Source of the DNA: VBWE01 sp943372645
Lineage (GTDB): Bacteria > Bacteroidota > Bacteroidia > Palsa-965
Assembly: GCA_943372645.1 (NCBI GenBank)
Contig: CALRZN010000028.1
Coordinates: 3,136-67,135, forward strand
Length of the DNA stretch: 64,000 nt
Reading direction: 5' to 3'
Numbering within the stretch: position 1 is the stretch's first letter; the number at the start of each line of letters is the position of its first letter. Under the pieces are notes generated by a model. It saw only the letters and a program-made list of their open reading frames with translations, was not told the origin of the DNA and did not search any database. Made by a program: the position numbers and the translations under genes. Shown piece after piece: positions 58,468 through 64,000 of the stretch.

Positions 58468-59184
58468 ATGATTTACCTGCGCTTCGGTTTCCGTTTGTTG
58501 CGACGCATCGTTTCCGGTGTTTTTATTTTCCTGTTCCTTTATTTTACCGCAGCTGTTGTGCTGATGCATACGCCTTCGCACACCGGTTTTAAAGAATCAC
58601 CCGGTGGCATTCCCATTTATGTGTTATCAAACGGGGTGCATGCCGATCTTGTTTTCCCCGCCCGGCATGAAACGATGAACTGGACAACAATTGTTTCTCC
58701 GGCACATGTGTTGCGTCCCGACACAGCATTTCAATATGTTGCGATGGGGTGGGGCGATAAAGGCTTTTACCTCAACACACCCACCTGGGCCGATCTGAAA
58801 ACATCTACGGCAATGAACGCTGCATTCTGGCTGAGCACATCGGCCATGCACGTAACCTGGCGCAAAGCCGCACCAATTCCGGGCGCGAAATGCCGCCGCG
58901 TGGTTATTTCTGCAGAGCAATACAAACGACTGTGTGCGTTCGTGCTGCAAACATTTGAACGCGACAGTACAAACTCCACGATGCACATCCACGCTAAACC
59001 GTACGGTTATACCGATGCGTTTTACGAAGCAAAAGGCCGTTACAACCTGTTTAAAACCTGTAATGTGTGGGCAGGTAATGCGCTGCGCGATGCAGGTATC
59101 AATACCGGGCTGTGGACACCGCTGGATGAAAGTGTGTTTCATTTTCTGCCCGAACCGCCTGCGCCTGCAAATAGCATTCGTTAA
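58468..59184 (+). CDS. TIGR02117 family protein (DUF2459)
   Basis: A 238-residue protein with an N-terminal TM helix (IVSGVFIFLFLYFTAAVVLM). DUF2459 features: IYVLSNGVHADLVFPARHE, FQYVAMGWGDKGFYLNTPTW, SAMHVTWRKAAPIPG, the KPYGYTDAFYEAKGRYNLF block and the CNVWAGNALRDAGINTGLWT motif with a Cys that resembles NlpC-like catalytic sites. It is predicted to be a periplasmic thiol-hydrolase-like protein; the function is unproven. Confidence 0.9.
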   Translation: MIYLRFGFRLLRRIVSGVFIFLFLYFTAAVVLMHTPSHTGFKESPGGIPIYVLSNGVHADLVFPARHETMNWTTIVSPAHVLRPDTAFQYVAMGWGDKGFYLNTPTWADLKTSTAMNAAFWLSTSAMHVTWRKAAPIPGAKCRRVVISAEQYKRLCAFVLQTFERDSTNSTMHIHAKPYGYTDAFYEAKGRYNLFKTCNVWAGNALRDAGINTGLWTPLDESVFHFLPEPPAPANSIR

Positions 59185-59281
59185 CAAATTACAGCACGCA
59201 TTTCATGTATTTCGTTAAAGAGTTTTAAGTGGCTTGACTGGTGTTGCAGGGTGCAGTAATGTTGTACAAAATATCAGCCGC

Positions 59282-60214
59282 ATGAATAACCGCTACACTT
59301 CCTCGCTGCTTGCCGCCGCCTTTGCAACCACGCTGTTAAGCGCACAGCAAACCATTCAGTTTAACACGACCAATACGCTGCAACAGGTTCCCAACATACC
59401 GGTACAAAGTCCGCAACGTGCCACAAACGGCAATTCATCGCGGCAGCCTTCGGCACTGTTGCTGAATGTATCGGGACTTTCGAATGTGCTGGTTGTTCCG
59501 GCACAAGGTGGCGGGCCCAATGGCCCGAACGGAATGGCGCGACCGACAACCCCGCCGCGCCAGGCAGCCACACCGGTTCGTGCTTCGCGGCCCAATACCG
59601 GTAACCCGCCGCCGCAACGCCGCCCGTCCAATCCTGTTCAGCCGGTGCGTGCTGCTAACCCGGCACCGCAACGGCAGCAGGTTATCGGCGGACCGAATGT
59701 GTCTGGTGTGATTGCGCAACCGGTGCAATACCGTGGCGGACCCAATGGTCCAAACGGAGTGGGTAACCCGATGCCGATCAACATCAATGTAAATCCGATT
59801 CTTTCCAACACCATCCCGGTGCAGGCCATCGTAAATGATAACAACGAACCGATCAACGTTACACGCGGCAATCAGAAATTTGTATTCGAACTGAATAATG
59901 ATAACAACCGCGGCAACTTAAATGTGAATGTGGAAATGCCGCAAATTCAGATGCAGGCGCCGCAGATCAATCTGCCAAAAGCAAACAAAGTGGAACTGCC
60001 TGAAATCAACCTGCCGAAAGTAACCTTACCGAAAATTAAAACCGGCGGCTCCGGCGGATCGGGTGGAGGGAAGCTGAAAAAAAGCCCGCAGTTCAATCTC
60101 AAAAGCAACTGGAAAAGTTTCAAACGCGATTTTCGTCACAAGTGGCGCAAACTTTCACGCAAACGCAGCAAGATGCGTTACCGGGTGGCGGAGTGTTTTT
60201 TTTCGGGGTGTTGA
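59282..60214 (+). CDS. Secreted Gly/Pro/Asn-rich low-complexity protein
   Basis: A 310-residue protein from the ATG at 59282 (signal peptide ending TLLSAQQ). It has disordered repeats: GGPNGPNG twice (around residues 80 and 155), Pro/Arg-rich stretches (TGNPPPQRRPSNPVQPV), then LPEINLPKVTLPKI-type repeats near residue 240. It ends in a very basic tail (KSFKRDFRHKWRKLSRKRSK) and a Cys-containing FFSGC. The composition suggests an extracellular or wall-associated polymer-binding protein. No known family recognised. Confidence 0.7.
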   Translation: MNNRYTSSLLAAAFATTLLSAQQTIQFNTTNTLQQVPNIPVQSPQRATNGNSSRQPSALLLNVSGLSNVLVVPAQGGGPNGPNGMARPTTPPRQAATPVRASRPNTGNPPPQRRPSNPVQPVRAANPAPQRQQVIGGPNVSGVIAQPVQYRGGPNGPNGVGNPMPININVNPILSNTIPVQAIVNDNNEPINVTRGNQKFVFELNNDNNRGNLNVNVEMPQIQMQAPQINLPKANKVELPEINLPKVTLPKIKTGGSGGSGGGKLKKSPQFNLKSNWKSFKRDFRHKWRKLSRKRSKMRYRVAECFFSGC

Positions 60215-60251
60215 AAATAGGATTGATTGTTTTCTATAAAATCCGATACAC

Positions 60252-60366
60252 TTAACCACAAGGGGGCACGAAGGCATGCACAAAGGCCCCGATGAAAAAA
60301 GTTCTTTGTGTACATCGTGCAAACCTTAGTGTGTGCAATGGCAGGTGTGCGGGACTTTGTGGTTAA
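60252..60366. repeat. TTAACCACAA-family inverted repeat (copy 3)
   Basis: Begins TTAACCACAAGGGGGCACGA, contains AAGGCATGCACAAAGGCCC and CTTTGTGTACATCGTGC, and ends GACTTTGTGGTTAA. The tail GCAGTTCCTCAAACC is at 60378-60392, as in copies 1 and 2. It lies between the convergent secreted-protein and glycohydrolase genes. Confidence 0.85.
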
Positions 60367-60395
60367 TTGAGAAAACCGCAGTTCCTCAAACCGGT

Positions 60396-61331
60396 TTAAC
60401 CGTTCATTTTTTCCGCCAACGCACTCCCCAGCTTCTCAATCGCCTCCCGCCGCGCCAGCACCTCCAGCCATTCCGCAGGGATGGTTTCCGCGCCGTAATA
60501 CAACCCGGCCAGTGCGCCGGTTACTGCGCCGGTGGTGTCGGTGTCTTCGCCGAGGTTAACGGCTTTCAGCACGGCGTCTTTGTACGAGTTTGTGGTAAGC
60601 AGGCACCAGAGCGATGCTTCGAGCGTATGCAGCACGTAGCCACTACCGGAGATTACGTTTTCCGGCATTTTTGAAATGTCCGATTCAAATACAAACTGTA
60701 GCAGTTCAATTTCGCGTGCGGCAAAATGGTTATCCACCAGGAATTTTTTTACTTCGCTCCGTGTTTCAGCGAGTGCTTCCGCCGCCTTTTTTCCCGCAAG
60801 CAGTTTGCCTGCAAATTCCAGGTAAAAAAAGCAGCAGATGCACGAACGGATATGCCCGTGCGTAATGCGCGACACATCGCGTGTAATTTCCCAGCGCTCT
60901 TTTAGCGGTTTGTTTTTGATGTAAAACAGCAGGGGCATAATGCGCATCAGCGATCCGTTGCCGTTGGCCTGTTCGTCAAAATCGCCGCAGAAATCAGCGC
61001 GCTGGCCGAGGCGCAGGCGGTTAATGGCATTGCGCGTGGTAATACCGATATCGAACACCGCACCGTGCGCAGTCCAGTACGCATCATCGTACCACATCAC
61101 AAAACGTTTACCGATATCTTCCAGGTTGTAGCCGTCGCACAAACTGGCGGCGAGACAGAACGCAAGTGAACTGTCGTCGCTCCATGTACCCGCAGGCTGC
61201 CGGTGTGTACCGAATGCGCGCATATCCGTAACCGGATCGTTTTTCATCGCCGCGCGGCTCCGGAATTCAACCGGAACACCAAGCGCATCGCCCACTGCAA
61301 GGCCGAGTAAGGCGTTCTGAACGGGGTTCAT
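60396..61331 (-). CDS. ADP-ribosylglycohydrolase family protein
   Basis: A 311-residue cytosolic enzyme of the DraG/ARH fold, removing ADP-ribose from proteins or small molecules. Metal-binding residues are in TWSDDSSLAFCLAASL (near residue 50) and GEDTDTTGAVTGALAGL (near 270), the usual pair that binds two Mg2+. The N-terminal AVGDALGVPVEFR motif is also present. It is monocistronic with repeats on both sides. The partner transferase is not in the window. Confidence 0.92.
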   Translation of the reverse strand: MNPVQNALLGLAVGDALGVPVEFRSRAAMKNDPVTDMRAFGTHRQPAGTWSDDSSLAFCLAASLCDGYNLEDIGKRFVMWYDDAYWTAHGAVFDIGITTRNAINRLRLGQRADFCGDFDEQANGNGSLMRIMPLLFYIKNKPLKERWEITRDVSRITHGHIRSCICCFFYLEFAGKLLAGKKAAEALAETRSEVKKFLVDNHFAAREIELLQFVFESDISKMPENVISGSGYVLHTLEASLWCLLTTNSYKDAVLKAVNLGEDTDTTGAVTGALAGLYYGAETIPAEWLEVLARREAIEKLGSALAEKMNG

Positions 61332-61394
61332 TTTTTTTATTGGTTCACTAAAGTTTAAGGTTCACAGCTTGTTATTGGTTTTGTTGAAGTTTAT

Positions 61395-61464
61395 CAGTCA
61401 TTAGTCATCAGTCATTAGGCATATCAAGATTATCTAATGCCTAATGCCTGATGACTAATGCCTG
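61395..61464. repeat. Long inverted repeat, CAGTCAT family (copy 2)
   Basis: A 28-bp arm at 61395-61422 (starts CAGTCATTAGTCATCAGTCA) has its inverse at 61437-61464 with two mismatches and a 14-nt loop. The words ATGACTAATGCCTGATGACT are shared with the repeat at 3757-3825. It lies between the glycohydrolase and the subtilase 3' end. Confidence 0.85.
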
Positions 61465-61482
61465 AAAACCACGCGAAGCGTT

Positions 61483-63147
61483 TTACTGCTTGATAACTTT
61501 CTCCGTAAACCGGTTCGATTTGTCTGCAATACGCACGAAGTAAATGCCTTGCTCAAGCGCTGTCAGTTCGCGGATGGTAAACTTGTTCAGCGAATTTTCT
61601 TTGGCCTGCAGATTTTCCTGCATCAGCATGCGGCCGCGTACATCAAACAGTTCTACCGTTACCAGCTGATCAATGGCCGAGAAATACGAAAACGAAATGC
61701 TTTCGGTAAACGGGTTCGGGCCAAATTCCACCAGCGCGTTTTCTTCTTTAAACGAGGAGCCGCTGTTTCCGCCCAGCGTAAGTGTTGCCGTACAGAAATC
61801 AGGAACACCGTGCCCGTAAAGTGTATCGGGCGTGCTGAAACGGTCGGCGCTCTGTTCAATAAAACTCAGTAACGTCATGTTGTTCACATTCGGATGCGCC
61901 TGCCAGAGGCACGCCACCAGCCCGGCGGTAATCGGTGAAGCGAACGATGTACCATTGCCGGTAATTACACCACCGCCGGGAACAGCCACTACCGAGGCCA
62001 CGCCCTGTGCACACACGTTCGGTTTTACATCGCCGTCGGCACTGTAACCGTGTGAACTGAAACCGGCAATGCTTTCAGCGGCATCCACCGCACCAATGGT
62101 AAGAATACTGTCCGCATCAGCCGGTGCACCAATCATGCGCCATGAATTTTGCCCCGAGTTGCCTGCGCTTACCACCACGGCAATTCCTTTTGCAGCCGCA
62201 TAATCAGCCGCAATGGAAGAGGGGCAATGATCGCCGTCCATATCCGTTGCAAAAACGTGGTTCTGTGCAGCATCGTCAAACTGGTTGTAACCCAGCGACG
62301 AGTTGATGACATCACAGCCCACGCTGTCGGCAAATTCAGCAGCCGATGACCAGAAATATTCTTCGATCAGGAATTCAGTAGCGGCTTCTTCACTGCGCAG
62401 CAGCCAGTACGATGCATCAGGCGCAGTGCCCACGAGCTGACCGGGCAGGTTGCCGCCCATGCACGAAAGTACCATCGTACCGTGTGATGAATTGCCGTAT
62501 GCATTCACCTGGTTCTGTACAAAATCAAAGGTGCCGAGAATGCGGTTGTGTGCACGCAGCGTATCAAAAGCAATCATCGTATCGGCATCGGAAAAACCGG
62601 CATCAATTACGCCGATCATCATGCCTGCGCCTGTAAAGCCCTGGTTGTGGAGGCACACGCCGCCGAGCATGTTTATTTGGTTGAACGACTGCCCGTAGTT
62701 CAGCGACTGCACCGACATGGAACCGCTGCGCGCTGCTGCATTGTCATCGCCGGGAAGCGGTTCCCATTTTTTAATGGGATCGTTTAAGGGGCGAATGCCT
62801 ACATCAACTGATCCATTCACAAAAGGAAGCGCGTTGATGGTAGCGAGTGCGGTCGGATTATTCGTGGAAATAATAACCCCGTTCAGCCATTTCGATTTGC
62901 CGAGCATCTGCACGCCGGTTGCGGCCACGGCGTTGTAATACGCTGCGTTTACCGGGATGTCGGCACTGTCGAGCGCAATGTTCTGCGTGGTACGGCGCTG
63001 GATGGCGCGTGTGCTGAGGTAGGCCGACGGATTCGAAAACGAGTAGGAGGTATTGCCCTTGTCGGTAAACTGAATCCAGTATTTGTTTTGCGCCTCAGCC
63101 GCCAGTGTTCCGATCAGTAAGGTAAACGCGAGTAGTTGTTTTTTCAT
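61483..63147 (-). CDS. S8 family subtilisin-like serine peptidase with T9SS type A sorting domain
   Basis: A 554-residue secreted protease with a signal peptide ending in AEAQ. The catalytic triad is visible: Asp182 (MIGVIDAGFSD), His222 (NSSHGTMVLS) and Ser401 (NGTSFASPIT), plus the oxyanion Asn in VSAGNSGQNSW. The C-terminal tail (EFGPNPFTESISFSYF ... GIYFVRIADKSNRFTEKVIK) is a Por-type sorting domain. It should be exported by type IX secretion. The downstream lipoprotein-like gene lies 12 bp upstream on the same strand. Confidence 0.95.
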   Translation of the reverse strand: MKKQLLAFTLLIGTLAAEAQNKYWIQFTDKGNTSYSFSNPSAYLSTRAIQRRTTQNIALDSADIPVNAAYYNAVAATGVQMLGKSKWLNGVIISTNNPTALATINALPFVNGSVDVGIRPLNDPIKKWEPLPGDDNAAARSGSMSVQSLNYGQSFNQINMLGGVCLHNQGFTGAGMMIGVIDAGFSDADTMIAFDTLRAHNRILGTFDFVQNQVNAYGNSSHGTMVLSCMGGNLPGQLVGTAPDASYWLLRSEEAATEFLIEEYFWSSAAEFADSVGCDVINSSLGYNQFDDAAQNHVFATDMDGDHCPSSIAADYAAAKGIAVVVSAGNSGQNSWRMIGAPADADSILTIGAVDAAESIAGFSSHGYSADGDVKPNVCAQGVASVVAVPGGGVITGNGTSFASPITAGLVACLWQAHPNVNNMTLLSFIEQSADRFSTPDTLYGHGVPDFCTATLTLGGNSGSSFKEENALVEFGPNPFTESISFSYFSAIDQLVTVELFDVRGRMLMQENLQAKENSLNKFTIRELTALEQGIYFVRIADKSNRFTEKVIKQ

Positions 63148-63159
63148 GCGGTATAAAAA

Positions 63160-63879
63160 TTAATTTCCTGATTCCACAAACGTGTAATTGAGTTTGTAAC
63201 CGCTTACAATGCGGTCGAGTACGGCCACGCCCACAACGAGTGCCGTGTCGCGCACATCAATTACTGATTTTTCAATAAGACCAATATGTCGTGCATAGCG
63301 TTCGCGGTAAAAACGGTGTTCAAGCAGATTGACTTCGTTTTTTTGAATCACGGTAAGCGTTGAATCAAAGTGCATGTTTCCTGCGTGAAACGCTTCGTCC
63401 ACGTTTTCGTATTCGTAACTCCATTCGCCGATTGTGTTTTGTGCGTTGCCGTTCCACGTGGTGTTTTCTTTTACCGGGAAAACAAGGCGGATGTAGCGGA
63501 TATTTTCTTCCACGCGCTCGGCCTGGTTCAGCGTGCGCACCGCATACCATACACGCGAAAGTGTCCACGGCATGTTGCTGTATGGAATGGTATCGTTGTA
63601 GTTTTTAATCCAGCGCTCAATGCGCAATGCGGGGCGGCCTTCGTTGTCGGTAAACTCCGATTCGATCAGTTCTTTTACCTGGTAACGATACACATCGGTG
63701 TCGTGGTTAAAGTCATCATACACGGTTGAATCCACTTCGTAAACGACGTAATGCCCAACATTTGCAGGGAAATAATCCAGGCCAAGATCAACAGTTGGTG
63801 GCGGGTCTTTTTTGCAGGAATCAAACGCCAGCACAAAGCCGGTGCACGCCATAAAAAACAAAACTGCGAAACGGTTCAT
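63160..63879 (-). CDS. Lipoprotein of unknown function
   Basis: A 239-residue protein with a signal peptide and lipobox FDSC (Cys22). The mature part is beta-rich with many charged and aromatic residues (YFPANVGHYVVYEVDSTVYD, RLVFPVKENTTWNGNAQNTI, EHRFYRERYARHIGLIEKSV). It resembles small Bacteroidota lipoproteins of unknown role. It lies 12 bp upstream of the subtilase gene on the same strand, so it is probably cotranscribed and may assist the protease or act independently. Confidence 0.8.
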   Translation of the reverse strand: MNRFAVLFFMACTGFVLAFDSCKKDPPPTVDLGLDYFPANVGHYVVYEVDSTVYDDFNHDTDVYRYQVKELIESEFTDNEGRPALRIERWIKNYNDTIPYSNMPWTLSRVWYAVRTLNQAERVEENIRYIRLVFPVKENTTWNGNAQNTIGEWSYEYENVDEAFHAGNMHFDSTLTVIQKNEVNLLEHRFYRERYARHIGLIEKSVIDVRDTALVVGVAVLDRIVSGYKLNYTFVESGN

Positions 63880-64000
63880 GTTTTGCCCGCGGGAATTGGA
63901 TTGTATAAAGGTATGAAAAGTTAGGTGTTTTGTTGTACGTTTTTGTTTTGTAATAAAGTATTAGCCACAAGTCCCGCAGGTCGCAGCAGTCCCAAACTTT
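63880..64000. other. Upstream region with promoter-like box and truncated repeat
   Basis: No gene was found to the right edge. On the minus strand TACCTTTA (63913-63906), a near-match to the -7 box, lies about 27 bp upstream of the lipoprotein start. The last 40 bases (TATTAGCCACAAGTCCCGCA onward) look like one arm of a further intergenic inverted repeat, cut by the window end. Confidence 0.4.

Noticed and set aside
1..64000. CRISPR array or restriction/phage-defence island
   Set aside because: No regularly spaced short repeats with unique spacers and no nuclease, methylase or Cas-like genes were found; the repeats present are inverted or tandem duplications.

Overview
The window comes from a chromosome of a Bacteroidota bacterium; the order is not fixed by the sequence, but Flavobacteriales- or Chitinophagales-like is plausible. 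The evidence is: four type IX secretion (T9SS) cargo proteins (one gliding-type CHU_C terminus, three Por-type termini); promoter -7 boxes of the TAnnTTTG type in front of several genes; an almost complete absence of Shine-Dalgarno sequences; and families typical of the phylum (WG repeats, TIGR02757, HTH_34, DUF4173, CtlX, Omp28). No rRNA, CRISPR array, prophage or complete insertion sequence was seen. Gene density is high and most of the window is ordinary chromosome. The unusual material sits in the intergenic regions and in the 51-56 kb and 32.6-39 kb clusters.

Layout. 0-4.3 kb: a lipoprotein cut by the left edge, a Gfo/Idh/MocA oxidoreductase, Pcm, an outer-membrane protein and SmpB. 4.3-4.8 kb: two tRNA-Leu genes (CAG and GAG) on the minus strand, with two 67-bp tandem pseudo-copies of a tRNA-Leu 3' end between them. 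4.9-9.6 kb: a tight operon of a TM1410-type glycosidase-like lipoprotein, an NlpC/P60 hydrolase, a WG-repeat protein and the diadenylate cyclase CdaA. 9.5-14.7 kb: a duplicated intergenic block, then a thioredoxin-like lipoprotein, an RfaE1-type sugar kinase, an aspartate aminotransferase, DinB and hypotheticals. 15-29 kb: methylmalonyl-CoA mutase catalytic subunit, an Omp28-like T9SS cargo, an OmpA/PD40 protein, a propeller histidine kinase with its response regulator, PPK2 and an MCC-type carboxyltransferase. 29-32.5 kb: a HEAT-like protein, a membrane-tethered RidA coupled to a Tat-type PLP enzyme, and a murein endopeptidase-like protein.

32.6-39.1 kb: a cluster of small and large membrane proteins around an HTH_34 regulator. 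Two identical ACTTTG-N5-CAAAGT dyads overlap the promoter positions of its two transcription units, which points to local autoregulation. The cluster ends with DUF1361 and a diacylglycerol/undecaprenol kinase. 39-45 kb: two very large secreted proteins. 45-51 kb: YajQ, CtlX, an HD hydrolase, an NfeD/ClpP-like protein that appears to have lost its catalytic residues, TIGR02757 and an HTH regulator. 51-56.4 kb: divergent from that regulator, across a GCAA array, lie a CsgG-like/barrel protein, small secreted proteins, a MITE-like element and three paralogous lipoproteins. The three share a 15-residue motif right at the lipobox (C-T/S-x-Q/E-K-R-x-Y-R-P-G) and end in several membrane helices. This paralogous envelope-protein cluster is the best candidate for an undescribed system. 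56.4-64 kb: an MFS exporter, TIGR02117, a Gly/Pro/Asn-rich secreted protein, an ADP-ribosylglycohydrolase, a T9SS subtilase and a lipoprotein.

Repeats. At least four families of long inverted or dispersed repeats fill gaps between genes: the TCAAAAATC/ACACCGTCAG family (3 copies), the TTAACCACAA family (3 copies), the CAGTCAT..ATGACTG family (2 copies) and the AGATTTGAG family (2 copies, tandemly duplicated). Function assignments come from reading motifs by eye; no database search was run.
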